A DNA stretch of 64,000 nt from Rhodococcoides fascians NBRC 12155 = LMG 3623 (GCF_001894785.1 NZ_BCWW01000002.1:310001-374000); one strand, 5' to 3'. Shown: positions 34,187 to 44,750, counted from the first letter of the stretch. Numbers and translations: made by a program. The notes: generated by a model from the sequence alone, not told the origin.

Positions 34187-35200
34187 TCAGCCCAGTAATG
34201 CTGGGCTCGTTGCCAATTCGGCGGCCTGCCGCAGGGCTTCGACCATGCTACCGGCTTCGGCGATGCCCTTACCTGCAATATCGAACGCAGTGCCGTGATC
34301 GACGGAGGTGCGGATGACCGGCAGGCCGACGGTGATGTTGACGCCTGCCTCGATTCCGAGCACCTTGACCGGGCCGTGACCCTGGTCGTGGTACATCGCG
34401 ACGATCAAGTCGTAATCGCCTCGGCCGGCCAGGAAGAACGCGGTGTCGGCGGGCAGCGGGCCCACCGCATCGATGCCGTCGGCCTTCAACTTCTCGACGG
34501 CAGGCACGATCTTGAGGTCCTCCTCGCCGTAGCCGAACAAGCCGTTCTCGCCGGCATGCGGATTGATGCCACACACACCGATTTTCGGGTTCGGAGTGCC
34601 CGAGCGGACGAGGGCCTCATGTCCGCGTCGGATCGTTCGCTCGACGAGTCCCGGCTCGATCTTCGCGACGGCGTCGAGCAGACCGATGTGCGTGGTGACG
34701 TGAATGACCTTGAGCTTGGGGGTGGACAGCATCATCGACACCTCCTCGGTGCCGGTCAGGTGGGCCAGCAGCTCGGTGTGGCCCGGGAAGATGTGCCCGG
34801 CGGCGTGCAAGGCCTCCTTGTTGAGCGGGGCGGTGCAGATGGCCTGGACTTCACCTCTCACGGCGAGTTCGCTTGCAACGCGGATGTAGTGGAACGCGGC
34901 GTCGCCTGCCACGGCCGACAACTGCCCCCACTGGAGGTCGTCGGGAAGCAGGCCGAGATCGATCACGTTGATGCGCCGCGGGCTGAACTGTGCGGCATCG
35001 ACGGTGTCGATCGTGACGATGTCGACGTCCACCCCGAGAACCTGAGCGGCCAGGCGCAGCCGCGGAGCATCGCCGATGACGACAGGCTTGCACCGTTCGA
35101 GCGTTGCCGGATCGATCATGGCGGGCACGATGACCTCGGGGCCGATGCCCGCGCCGTCGCCCATGGTTACCGCGATGTACGGCCGAAGTGCTGTGGTCAT
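34187..35200 (-). CDS. PdxA2-type 4-phospho acid-sugar dehydrogenase
   Basis: A 337-residue homologue of 4-hydroxythreonine-4-phosphate dehydrogenase. Metal ligands are visible as His in FPGHTELL, His in HVTTHIGL and His in YHDQGHGP; the start ITVTMGDGAGIGPE-like segment (AVTMGDGAGIGPE) binds substrate. Together with a DUF1537 kinase, the family known as PdxA2 oxidises and decarboxylates D-threonate- or D-erythronate-4-phosphate to dihydroxyacetone phosphate (established for other bacteria). The neighbour here is such a kinase, and the start overlaps its stop by four bases, so catabolism rather than vitamin B6 synthesis is likely. Confidence 0.88.
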   Translation of the reverse strand: MTTALRPYIAVTMGDGAGIGPEVIVPAMIDPATLERCKPVVIGDAPRLRLAAQVLGVDVDIVTIDTVDAAQFSPRRINVIDLGLLPDDLQWGQLSAVAGDAAFHYIRVASELAVRGEVQAICTAPLNKEALHAAGHIFPGHTELLAHLTGTEEVSMMLSTPKLKVIHVTTHIGLLDAVAKIEPGLVERTIRRGHEALVRSGTPNPKIGVCGINPHAGENGLFGYGEEDLKIVPAVEKLKADGIDAVGPLPADTAFFLAGRGDYDLIVAMYHDQGHGPVKVLGIEAGVNITVGLPVIRTSVDHGTAFDIAGKGIAEAGSMVEALRQAAELATSPALLG

Positions 35201-36387
35201 GTCAAAGCCTCACTGTGAGAAGAAGAAAGCGTACGAGCAGTGCCGTGTAGGTACGCGGCCATTGCGACGAGACTGTCCGGGCCGCCGAAGCTCCCGGGGC
35301 GGGTGGCGACGTATTCGCCTGCGGGTGTGCGGGATACGACCGCCCCGTGATGGATTTCGGCAACCGGACGAAGGGCGGTGACACCCAGGCCGTCGAGCAC
35401 CCGGCGGGCGGTTTCCCCGCCGGTGAGTACGAGACTCACCGAGAGCCCGCGAACAGCCTCGGCGACCGTGCCGGCGAGCGCCTGGGATATGTCGGCCGAG
35501 CGCGACGCGTCCACCGGCCCCGCCAGGGACAGCACCACCGTTCCGTCGGACAGGGCGCTGCGCACCCTGTCTGCGCAGGCGTGGGTCTGCGGCAACTCGT
35601 CGACGTGGACGGCGACGTGCGTTGCACCGGCCTCGACCAACTCCGATACTTGCTGCATCGCAACCGATTCGGCGGTTCCGACGACGACGAGAACCGAATC
35701 CTGGGTCACTGCCGCAGCGTCGCGATATCGAGGATCGAGGGTACGCGCCACGGCCGCCGCCAGCGCCGAGGTGCCGACGAGTCGGACACCCGGAATGTTC
35801 GCCGACACCGCCACGATGGCGTCGAGGTCTGCATCGGACCGGACGTCGAACACTGCCACTGCGCCGGAATCGACTGCAGCACGAAGTGCTTCGGGGCCGT
35901 CGTCGGATGCGACGGTGACAGTGGGGACTCGTCCGAAGAGCTCGGTGATCGAGGACGGAGCCTCGGTGGGCTCCATGGCCCACCGGCCGCTGAGATGCAG
36001 CGGAACGCCGTCGATGTGAGGGACGCCGTTCTCGACGGTGCGGCCGAGAGCGGGAAGCCCGGCGGCGAACACGACGGGGCCGGTGGCGAGCAGCGATTCG
36101 ACCTCGGCGGCAATGTGTCCGCGCAGCATCGAATCGATCTTCTTCACGACCGTGACGTGCGACGGCAGTAGTGCGATGGACTCACGTACGCGGGCCGCGG
36201 CCTCGTCGGGGGACATGACTCGGGTGCCGAGATCGACGACGCAGACGTCGGTGTCGGTCCCGTCGTCGATGCTGCCGATGTCGATTCGCAGTGACACGTC
36301 ACGATCGAGGAACAGTGCGGCCGATTCTGCTGCACCCGACAGGTCGTCGGCGAGAATTGCGATTGCGGGGCGCTGCGGGATGGTCAT
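35197..36387 (-). CDS. Four-carbon acid-sugar kinase (DUF1537)
   Basis: A 396-residue kinase of the DUF1537 family (OtnK/DtnK type): N-terminal AILADDLSGAAE, KKIDSMLRGH motif (about 100), and C-terminal nucleotide site LVLTGGETARRVLDGLG. Characterised members phosphorylate D-threonate, D-erythronate or 3-oxo-tetronates at C4. It is translationally coupled to the PdxA2-like gene; together they would feed DHAP into glycolysis. Two tandem boxes lie 23-69 bases upstream of the start. Confidence 0.9.
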   Translation of the reverse strand: MTIPQRPAIAILADDLSGAAESAALFLDRDVSLRIDIGSIDDGTDTDVCVVDLGTRVMSPDEAAARVRESIALLPSHVTVVKKIDSMLRGHIAAEVESLLATGPVVFAAGLPALGRTVENGVPHIDGVPLHLSGRWAMEPTEAPSSITELFGRVPTVTVASDDGPEALRAAVDSGAVAVFDVRSDADLDAIVAVSANIPGVRLVGTSALAAAVARTLDPRYRDAAAVTQDSVLVVVGTAESVAMQQVSELVEAGATHVAVHVDELPQTHACADRVRSALSDGTVVLSLAGPVDASRSADISQALAGTVAEAVRGLSVSLVLTGGETARRVLDGLGVTALRPVAEIHHGAVVSRTPAGEYVATRPGSFGGPDSLVAMAAYLHGTARTLSSSHSEALT

Positions 36388-36409
36388 CGTGCGCTCACCC
36401 CTTCAATTC

Positions 36410-36456
36410 TGCGCTGTGTGCGCACTTCAAGGTAGCACTATTGCGTGTTTCACGCA
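36410..36456. promoter_or_regulatory. Tandem 15-bp operators before the kinase operon
   Basis: TGCGCTGTGTGCGCA (36410-36424) and TGCGTGTTTCACGCA (36442-36456) both fit TGCG-N7-CGCA and lie 32 bases apart, about three helical turns. A matching pair sits in the other control region of the cluster at 40062-40107. The DeoR gene of the operon is the likely binder. Confidence 0.65.
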
Positions 36457-36459
36457 GCT

Positions 36460-37152
36460 TCATAGCGACGTTCCTGCGCACTGGACGATCGTCTGCCCGG
36501 TGATGCTGCGTCCGTGCGGGGAGAGCAGGAACGCGACAGTCTCGGCGACTTCCTCCGGAGCGATGAAATGACCCAACGGCGGCGTGATCGGAGGGGTGGA
36601 GACGCGTCCGGGATCGTTGAGCATCGGTGTGTCCGTCGGGCCCGGCGCGACAACGTTGACGGTGATTCCGCGCGAGACCAACTCCATGGCCCACGATCGG
36701 GCCATGCCCGTCAACGCGGACTTGGTGGCGACGTACTGGCTCTTGCCTGCCACCCCGGTCATCGTCCTGCTGCCGATCATGACCACTCGACCGCCGTCGA
36801 CCATCCGAGGCACCAGCCCGTTCACCAGAATCTCGGCCGCTGCCACGTGCACCCGCCACATCACCTCGCTGTGCGCGGGATCGAGCGCGCCGAGCCGCCC
36901 CGAACGCTGGACTCCCGCGGCATGGACGATCGAATGGGGGTCGGGCAGTCGGTCGACGACGGCAGATACCGCCGCACTGTCGGCCAGATCCACGCCGATC
37001 CACCGATGTGGGCCGCCGTCCTCGAAGCCGGTCGCAGGTCGAGAACGGCTCAGGCCGGTCACCTGCCAGCCGCGGTCGGACAGCGTCCGAGCGATCGATG
37101 CACCGATGCCGCTGCTCACTCCGGTCACGACGGCATGCAATGGGGATGTCAC
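36460..37152 (-). CDS. Short-chain dehydrogenase of the sugar-acid cluster
   Basis: A 230-residue SDR: TGVSSGIG (residues 10-17), HAAGV, catalytic region SRTMTG with Y-V-A-T-K (about 140-146), and a family-typical C-terminus. It overlaps the stop of the sialidase-fold gene by four bases (ATGA), so it likely works in the same pathway, for example oxidising a sugar hydroxyl. The true substrate is unknown. Confidence 0.88.
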   Translation of the reverse strand: MTSPLHAVVTGVSSGIGASIARTLSDRGWQVTGLSRSRPATGFEDGGPHRWIGVDLADSAAVSAVVDRLPDPHSIVHAAGVQRSGRLGALDPAHSEVMWRVHVAAAEILVNGLVPRMVDGGRVVMIGSRTMTGVAGKSQYVATKSALTGMARSWAMELVSRGITVNVVAPGPTDTPMLNDPGRVSTPPITPPLGHFIAPEEVAETVAFLLSPHGRSITGQTIVQCAGTSL

Positions 37153-38363
37153 CGGCCGTCACCGATCCAGGTCGGCTCGAGCCGAACGTACTTGATGGCC
37201 TGGCGAAAGTACGTGTACGCAACGTGAATTCGGCCGTCGGGGCCGTACACGATCGACGGGTACGAGAACTCGCGGTTCGACCCATCCCTGGAGTTGTTGG
37301 TCAAGCAGTAACCATCGCCCTCGTCGAGGTTGCGCCGAACCGGCCAGGTCACGCCACCGTCGGACGAGAGTGCCAGCGTCATCGGGGCACGCGGTGCACC
37401 CCAGAATGCGGCGCGGTCGTCACCGTCGTCGAGAGGACTCTCGGAGGTGTCGGTGCCCTCGGCCAGTCCGTCGTCGTCGATCTCGTCGTAGAGCGATACT
37501 CGGCGGGCGGTGGCGTCGAGCGCGGAAGAGTGGTTGTACACGAGCGCGAGGGTTCCGTCGCCGTGCCCGACGACCTGAATGGAGGAGTTGTTGTTCGGCA
37601 GCTCGGTGGCGACCGGGGCGCTCCACGTCTCGGCGTCGTCGGTCGAGACGCTTCGGTAGATGTGATCGGCCCAGCGGCTGCGGTACAACGCCACCAGCGA
37701 ACCGTCCTGTTGCACAACGATGTTCATGTGGACGCATCCGAGGCTGCCTGGCACGACGACCTCACGCCACGTCGCACCGTCGTCGTCGGAGATCAGGACC
37801 CCGCTGTAGTCGCGATCGCCCACCCACTTCCGTCCGTCGATCTTGACGCAGTGAAAGACCGGCAGCAACAGGCGTCCCTTTGCCAGCTGTACGACGGGCT
37901 GCCGGACGAACACGCCACCCGCGTCGGTCTCGGGAACCAACACGTGCGTCTCGCCCCACGTCGACCCGCCGTCGGACGAGATGCGACGCAGTACCCGTGC
38001 GGTGTCCTGATTGCCGGCGTGCTGAGAAGTCCACAGCAACCAGACCTCGCCCGAATCACGAACGAACAGAACGGGGTTCTGCTCGGAACGGGTGCCGTCG
38101 TCGGACAGCTGGATCGGGGTGCTCCACTGCTGTTGTTCGGCATCGAGGCGCGAGAACCAGACACTGATGTCGGGAACACCCTCCTGCGTGCCGGCGAACC
38201 ACACACATGCCAGGGCCCCGTCGGGCAGGATCGCCAGATTCGCCGCATGATTCTGCACCTGCGGGGCAGGGAGGAACGCGTCGGATCGACCGGGCTCGGA
38301 CGTCGCACGCAGGGTGCCGTCGGCGAGGAGGTCGCCGGGGGTGAGGAAGCTCGTGTTGCTCAT
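37149..38363 (-). CDS. Cytoplasmic sialidase-fold (BNR/Asp-box) protein
   Basis: A 404-residue six-bladed propeller. Four Asp boxes are visible (SSDGGSTW, SDDDGATW, STDDAETW, SSDGGVTW). It resembles the BNR_2 exo-alpha-sialidase-like group. No signal peptide is present, which is unusual for a glycan hydrolase and suggests it works on an imported small substrate. It sits between the binding-protein gene (17 bases upstream) and the SDR gene. Known members cleave or rearrange acidic sugars, but sialidase activity should not be assumed. Confidence 0.82.
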   Translation of the reverse strand: MSNTSFLTPGDLLADGTLRATSEPGRSDAFLPAPQVQNHAANLAILPDGALACVWFAGTQEGVPDISVWFSRLDAEQQQWSTPIQLSDDGTRSEQNPVLFVRDSGEVWLLWTSQHAGNQDTARVLRRISSDGGSTWGETHVLVPETDAGGVFVRQPVVQLAKGRLLLPVFHCVKIDGRKWVGDRDYSGVLISDDDGATWREVVVPGSLGCVHMNIVVQQDGSLVALYRSRWADHIYRSVSTDDAETWSAPVATELPNNNSSIQVVGHGDGTLALVYNHSSALDATARRVSLYDEIDDDGLAEGTDTSESPLDDGDDRAAFWGAPRAPMTLALSSDGGVTWPVRRNLDEGDGYCLTNNSRDGSNREFSYPSIVYGPDGRIHVAYTYFRQAIKYVRLEPTWIGDGR

Positions 38364-38380
38364 GTTCTACCTCTTCTCTC

Positions 38381-39955
38381 TCAGGAAGTGAGAGTGACCG
38401 AAGCCATGTCGTAGGAGTTGGTGGGCCGCAGATCGATTCCGTCGATGCGATTGCGTCGGGCGATGACCGTCTTGGGTACGAACGACCACAGGCACGGCCA
38501 CGTCTCCCAGATCTGACGCTGCGCCTGCGCGAGTGTCTCGTTGCGGGTGACGCTGTCGGCATCCTCGGAAGCCTTGGCGATCAGTGCGGTGATCTCGGGA
38601 AAGATGTAGCCGTGATACGTATCTCGGGTCTCTTCCTTCGCAGCAGTGCCCGCGTACATACCCTGCATGATGGTGACCGCGAGTCCGGTGGGGCTGGGGA
38701 AACCGTTGCCGAGAATGTCCCAGTCGCCCGCCTTGCCCTGACGCCACGTCGAGATGTCGCCGCCCGGCTCGAACTGCTGCAGGGTCGCACGGACGCCGAC
38801 TGCGGACAGCATCTGCAGAACCGACTCCATGATGTCGGTGTCGGCGGCGAATTCACCTGTCTCCCAAATGATCTTCACTTCCAGGTCTTGCACTCCGAGC
38901 GCGTCGAGCTCCTGGCGTGCGCGCTGTGGATCGTAGACGTACTCACCGGTCTCGATCGCGCCGGTCAGAATGCCGGGGACCACGCCGCGGGACGGAGTTG
39001 CCGCGCCCTGCATCACCTGGTCGATCAACGCATTCCCGTTGATCGCGTAGCTCAGTGCTCTACGGACGCGCGGATCGGCCAGTGGGTGCCCGGCCGGTTT
39101 GCGGAAGTTGTAGAAGAGCTGGTTGAGGCGCACCCCGTCGGTGCGTTCTACCGTGACGCCGGCCAGGCCCGAGAGCTGATCGGCGGCATCCGGGGTGATG
39201 GCGTCGATGACATCGACTTCGCCGCTGCGCAGAGAGACGACGCGATTGGACTCGTCGGGGACGAAACGTACGTTGACCGAATCGACCGAAGCCGGCGTGC
39301 CCCAGTACTTCTCGTTACGCGCCAGCGAGTAGTTGCCGGTACCGCGGTCTGCGTCGGTGACCACGAACGGCCCGGTACCGACGCCACCCTGAAGATCCTC
39401 GGGGACGTTGTCCTCAGCGGGAGTGATCAGAATGTTCGACATCAGGTAGTCCAGGACCGGGATGGGGCGCTGCGTGTCGAGCGTGAACGTCGAGTCGTCG
39501 ATCTTGCCGACGGTGGGCCACTCGGGGAAGAAGGTGCCCACGAACCCACCGGTGACCTGGCTGTACATGCGCAGTGCCGTGTCGACATCCTCCACCCGAA
39601 CCGGCCGACCGTCGGAATAGGCGATACCCGGTCGCAGATGCACCAGCCATCGCGTCGGTGCGACCAGCTCGAAGCTGTCGGCCAGGACGAGCTGCACTGC
39701 CAGCGCAGAATCGATGGTGGTCAGGGCCTGGCGGATCGAGCGCTGAACGGTCAGAGCGGCATCGAACTGCAGAAGCTTGTTGTCCAGGCTCACCATGGAT
39801 CGGTTCATCGCGAGGCTGACGGTGTCGGGGCCGGGACGACCGGTAGGAGTTGCGCAGGCGCTCACGCCGCCGAGCGAAAGCCCGGCTCCGAGTATCAGAC
39901 TCGTGCGGAACAGTGACCGTCGTGAAAAGCGCTGGTTGGCAAAGCTTTCGGTCAT
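38381..39955 (-). CDS. Tat-lipoprotein substrate-binding protein (family 5)
   Basis: A 524-residue oligopeptide/nickel-type (SBP_bac_5) binding protein. The signal combines twin arginines (SRRSLFRTS, residues 11-19) with a lipobox (VSAC, Cys34), so it should be folded before Tat export. It begins the operon SBP-sialidase-SDR and is divergent from the permease genes. The family also carries sugars and glycosides, which fits this cluster. The ATG at 39955 follows a GAGAGG ribosome site; the frame extends upstream. Confidence 0.9.
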   Translation of the reverse strand: MTESFANQRFSRRSLFRTSLILGAGLSLGGVSACATPTGRPGPDTVSLAMNRSMVSLDNKLLQFDAALTVQRSIRQALTTIDSALAVQLVLADSFELVAPTRWLVHLRPGIAYSDGRPVRVEDVDTALRMYSQVTGGFVGTFFPEWPTVGKIDDSTFTLDTQRPIPVLDYLMSNILITPAEDNVPEDLQGGVGTGPFVVTDADRGTGNYSLARNEKYWGTPASVDSVNVRFVPDESNRVVSLRSGEVDVIDAITPDAADQLSGLAGVTVERTDGVRLNQLFYNFRKPAGHPLADPRVRRALSYAINGNALIDQVMQGAATPSRGVVPGILTGAIETGEYVYDPQRARQELDALGVQDLEVKIIWETGEFAADTDIMESVLQMLSAVGVRATLQQFEPGGDISTWRQGKAGDWDILGNGFPSPTGLAVTIMQGMYAGTAAKEETRDTYHGYIFPEITALIAKASEDADSVTRNETLAQAQRQIWETWPCLWSFVPKTVIARRNRIDGIDLRPTNSYDMASVTLTS

Positions 39956-40061
39956 CGTTGACCTCTCGGGACTGTCACATCGAAATGTGGATGTCGGTTC
40001 GGGTCTCGTAGACCCGCGTCGACGAAAGTGATCGTGGACACAACCGGACTGTACTACGAAA

Positions 40062-40107
40062 TGCTTGAAATGCGCAGAAAAATATTGCCAGTTGCGCAAA
40101 ACGCGCA
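40062..40107. promoter_or_regulatory. Tandem 15-bp operators between divergent transport operons
   Basis: TGCTTGAAATGCGCA (40062-40076, one base off the motif) and TGCGCAAAACGCGCA (40093-40107) fit TGCG-N7-CGCA, with starts 31 bases apart. They lie between the binding-protein start at 39955 and the permease start at 40197 and mirror the pair at 36410-36456. Confidence 0.6.
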
Positions 40108-40161
40108 TGAGTGCAATTGTGAGCTGAGTTACAACAAGGCAGTGTTATCGAAAGGTCGACG

Positions 40162-40200
40162 ATGACCCAGGTAAGACCACAATCGCAGGTGGGTCGATGA
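40162..40200 (+). CDS. 12-codon leader ORF coupled to the permease gene
   Basis: A short ORF (MTQVRPQSQVGR) with a GAAAGG ribosome site whose TGA overlaps the permease ATG (ATGA). It may couple or tune translation of the transport operon; a role for its peptide sequence is not claimed. Confidence 0.4.
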   Translation: MTQVRPQSQVGR

Positions 40201-41210
40201 CTCAGCTCACCGCCAGCCCGCCGAGTGTGCCGAAGGCCAAGGCCGATTCCGTGCTGCCCGCATTTCTCGCTGCGCCCATGGCGCGCTACGTGGTGCGGCG
40301 ACTCGGGCAGAGCCTGCTCACCATCTTCCTGACGCTCACCACGGTGTTCGTGCTCATTCGCATGGCTCCCGGCGACCCGGCCTACTCCATGGCCGGCCCG
40401 CTCGCCAGTACGGAAGACCTCGCGCAGATCCGCACCAATCTGGGCCTGGACCAGTCGATCTTCACTCAGTACGCGCTATACCTGAAGGGCCTGTTCACAC
40501 TCGACCTCGGTACCTCGTACTCCTTCCAGGCACCGGCACTCGACGTGGTTCTGCAGCGCATTCCGTACACGATCACCCTGGCCTTCGCCGCCATCCTGCT
40601 GACCACCGTGGTGTCGATTCCCCTGGGCATCTGGATGGCTCGCCGCGCCGACACCCGACGCGAACTCGGCGCGAACGTCGTGACGATCGCCGGTCAGTCG
40701 ATGCCGGACTTCTGGACCGGCCTGATGCTGCTGACGTTCTTCGCCGTATTGGTTCCCGTACTCCCCGCAGCCGGATTCACCAGCTGGTCCTCGCTGATCC
40801 TGCCCGCCGTCACCGTGGCCATCCTGCAGATCGCCCTGATCTCCCGCATGGTCCGACGCGAGATGGTCAACGCCTACGCCTCCCCGTACGTCACCGTCGC
40901 CCGATCGAGAGGCGTCACCGAACGCGAGATCACCTGGCGCTACGCCCTGCGGAACTCGTCGATCCCCGTCGTCACCGCACTGGGCACCAGATTCGCGTCG
41001 ATGCTCAACGGCGTCGTCGTGGTCGAGGTGGTCTTCGCATGGCCGGGCGTCGGTTCACTCGTGGTTCGCGCCCTCGAAACCAGGGACTACCCGCTGATCC
41101 AAGCCACCGTTCTGGTCACCGCAGTGCTCGCTGTTCTGGTGCAACTGGCCGTCGACCTCTGCTATCCGCTCCTCGATCCACGCGTTCGCCTCGGGAAGGC
41201 AGCAAACTGA
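40197..41210 (+). CDS. ABC transporter permease, DppB type
   Basis: A 337-residue inner-membrane permease with six helices after an N-terminal extension, the APGDPAYSM segment after helix 1, and the EAA loop near MVNAYASPYVTVARSRGVTE. It pairs with the next permease to import the substrate delivered by the Tat-lipoprotein. It overlaps the leader ORF at its start and the second permease at its end (TGATG). Confidence 0.92.
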   Translation: MTQLTASPPSVPKAKADSVLPAFLAAPMARYVVRRLGQSLLTIFLTLTTVFVLIRMAPGDPAYSMAGPLASTEDLAQIRTNLGLDQSIFTQYALYLKGLFTLDLGTSYSFQAPALDVVLQRIPYTITLAFAAILLTTVVSIPLGIWMARRADTRRELGANVVTIAGQSMPDFWTGLMLLTFFAVLVPVLPAAGFTSWSSLILPAVTVAILQIALISRMVRREMVNAYASPYVTVARSRGVTEREITWRYALRNSSIPVVTALGTRFASMLNGVVVVEVVFAWPGVGSLVVRALETRDYPLIQATVLVTAVLAVLVQLAVDLCYPLLDPRVRLGKAAN

Positions 41211-42148
41211 TGACAGTCGTCGACAAGCCAACGGACACTCCACGTCCCAGCGCCGTCACCGCGAAGGACTTCGCATCGGCGGGTGCCACCCGTCGCCGAC
41301 GCGACAGCCGCGTGAAGATCTGGATCGGCACCGCGTGTGCACTCGTGGTCATCCTCCCGGTCGCCTTCGCGCGGGTGCTGCCCCTCGACTCGCCCGATGC
41401 CACCGACCTCGGTCAACGCCGGCTCGCGCCGCTGACCGACGGACATCTGTTCGGCACCGATCAACTCGGCCGAGATCTGCTGGCGCGCGTGCTCTACGGC
41501 GGACAGGTCTCGCTCACCGTGGGAATTCTGGCCGTCATCGTCTCCGGTCTCATCGGACTGACCCTGGGATCACTGGCGGGCTTTCTCGGCGGCTGGGTGG
41601 ACGCGACAGTCTCCCGCCTGCTCGAAGCTCAGCTGTCACTGCCACTTCTGATGATGCTGCTGCTCGTCGTCGCCCTGTTCGGTCCGTCGATTCCGGTCAT
41701 CACCTTCGTCATCGCCATCGCGCAGTGGCCCGAAATCGCCCGTCTCACGCGATCACTGGTGCTCGTGGAGCGGGAGAAGCCCTACATTGCCGCGGCTCGG
41801 GTGCTCGGCCTCGGCCGCATCGCCATCCTGCTTCGCCACGTCGTTCCCAACATCATCAAGCAGGCGTCGCTCGTGGTTCTGCTGTTACTGGCGCAGGCCG
41901 TGCTGCTCGAAAGCGCGTTGAGCTACCTCGGTGCCGGGCCGCAACGTCCGTTCGCCACCTGGGGTCGCATCATCTCCGACGGCCAGGACTACATCACCAC
42001 CTCGTGGTGGCTCGTCACCTTGCCCGGCCTGGTCATCGTGCTCCTCGTCGTGGGAGTCAACCTGCTCGGCGACGGACTTCGAGACCGCCCCGCCGGATCG
42101 GGCCTGCTGCGAATGTTCTCCCGCACGAACAAGAAAGGGCGTGCCTGA
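41210..42148 (+). CDS. ABC transporter permease, DppC type
   Basis: A 312-residue second permease: cytoplasmic N-tail, TDQLGRDLLARVLYGGQVSL motif (the DppC signature), six helices and an EAA loop (REKPYIAAARVLGLGRI). The ATG at 41210 overlaps the preceding TGA. The C-terminus is unremarkable. Confidence 0.92.
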   Translation: MTVVDKPTDTPRPSAVTAKDFASAGATRRRRDSRVKIWIGTACALVVILPVAFARVLPLDSPDATDLGQRRLAPLTDGHLFGTDQLGRDLLARVLYGGQVSLTVGILAVIVSGLIGLTLGSLAGFLGGWVDATVSRLLEAQLSLPLLMMLLLVVALFGPSIPVITFVIAIAQWPEIARLTRSLVLVEREKPYIAAARVLGLGRIAILLRHVVPNIIKQASLVVLLLLAQAVLLESALSYLGAGPQRPFATWGRIISDGQDYITTSWWLVTLPGLVIVLLVVGVNLLGDGLRDRPAGSGLLRMFSRTNKKGRA

Positions 42149-42151
42149 GAG

Positions 42152-42963
42152 ATGGGCAATCTACTGAAGGTCGACGAACTGCAGATCGAGTTGGTCACCG
42201 ACAAGGGCCTCATCAGAGCCGTCGACGGTGTCTCGTTCTGCATCGAAGCAGGAGAGACGGTGACCATCATCGGTGAATCGGGCTCCGGCAAGTCCACGAC
42301 AGCAATGGGCATCCTCGGGTTGCTGCCGTCCGATCTGGCGGTGCTGTCCGGATCGGTGACGTTCAAGGACACCGAGATACTCGGAAAAGACAAGGAACTC
42401 TGCGGAATCCGGGGCAAGCACATCGCGCTGATCCCGCAGGATCCGATGACGGCTCTGAGCCCGGTGCACACCATCGGCAGTCAGCTGCGCGAAGCCGTTC
42501 GGCACAGTGGGGTATCGGGTCGATCCGAACAGACCAAGCGCTGCATCGAACTGCTCGAACAGGTCCGCATACCCGACCCCGCAACACAATTGGACAAATA
42601 CCCACACCAGTTGTCCGGCGGCATGCTGCAACGAGTACTGATCGCGGGCGCATTGGCCTCCGGGCCGGAGCTCATCGTCGCGGACGAGCCGACCAGTGCG
42701 CTCGACGTCACCGTGCAGGCAAGCATCCTCGATCTGCTGCTCGAACTACAGGAGCGCACCGGCATCGGCATGCTCGTCATCACCCACGACCTGGGCGTGG
42801 CTCGGCTGATGTCCGATCGTATCTACGTCATGAAAAGCGGCGTGTTCGTGGAGAACGGTGGAGCCGAGGAGCTCGTCAACGCTCCCAAGAGCCCGTACAC
42901 GAAGAATCTGCTCGACGCGATCCCGCAGTTGGGGCCCTGGAACGAGAAGGTGGAGGCCGCGGT

Positions 42964-42967
<4 letters not shown>
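42152..42967 (+). CDS. ABC transporter ATPase, DppD type
   Basis: A 271-residue ATPase: Walker A GESGSGKST (about 40), Q-loop PQDPMTALSP, signature LSGGMLQR, Walker B LIVADEPTSALD and H-loop ITHDLG. The C-terminal extension has the family motif SPYTKNLLDAIP. It starts three bases after the DppC stop. Confidence 0.94.
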
Positions 42968-43793
<826 letters not shown>

Positions 43794-43797
<4 letters not shown>

Positions 43798-44750
43798 CCG
43801 CGCTGGATATCTCACCCCTCGTCCTGGGAACGATGACGTTCGGCGATACCGTCGACGCATCCGGGGCGGCCAAGATGGTGGACGCTGCCCTGGACGCCGG
43901 CATCACCCATATCGATACCGCGAACGGCTACGCGGGCGGTGAATCGGAGCGGATTCTCGCTGACCTTCTCGCCACTCGCCGTGATCGCGTCACGCTCGCC
44001 ACCAAGGCCGGTATGCCGCACCCCGACGCCGATGGCAACAGCCCGCTGTCTCCGAAAGGGTTGCGACTCAGCATCGATGCCAGCCTGTCGCGGTTGGGCA
44101 CCGACTACGTGGACCTGTTCTATCTGCATCAACCCGATCGTGCGACTCCTCTGTCCGACACTCTTGTTGCGGTCGCCGAGCTGGTGTCCGAAGGAAAGAT
44201 CAGGGCACTGGGTGTCTCGAACTTCGCTGCCTGGCAGATCGGTGAAGTCAATCGGGTAGCGGACGACGTGGGTGCGCCCCGACCCGTTGTGGCGCAGCAG
44301 TTGTACAACCTGCTCGCCCGTCGGATCGAAGAAGAGTACGTGGAGTTCGCGGCCGTCACGGGCCTGATCACGATGGTCTACAACCCGCTCGGCGGCGGGC
44401 TCCTCACCGGCAAACACGCTGCGGGAGTGCAACCGACCGACGGCCGATTCGGAGATTCGCGCCTGGCCACGATGTACCGCGAACGGTACTGGAACACTGC
44501 AATATTCGACGCCATCGCCCAGCTCGGTATCGTGGCAGACAACGCCGGAATGCCGCTGACCGAGCTGGCTCTACGATGGCTGGTGTCCAAGCCCGCGACC
44601 GGACCGGTGTTGCTCGGCGGCTCCAAAGTGGAGCATCTCGAATCGAACATCGCCGCCCTCGGCCGCGGGCCGCTCCCCGACGACGTGGTCGCAGCATGCG
44701 ATGAGGTCGGCGCGGCTCTGCGCGGACCGATGCCGAACTACAACCGCTGA
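43794..44750 (+). CDS. Aldo/keto reductase
   Basis: A 318-residue TIM-barrel reductase. The tetrad is visible as Asp and Tyr in IDTANGY, Lys in ATKAG and His in YLHQPD. NADPH-site residues (LGGSKVEHLESN) are near the C-terminus. It overlaps the DppF gene (ATGA), so the substrate probably derives from the imported compound. Confidence 0.9.

Noticed and set aside
34295..35218. 307-codon plus-strand frame opposite the PdxA2-like gene
   Set aside because: Shadow of a well-supported gene; no motif and no ribosome site.
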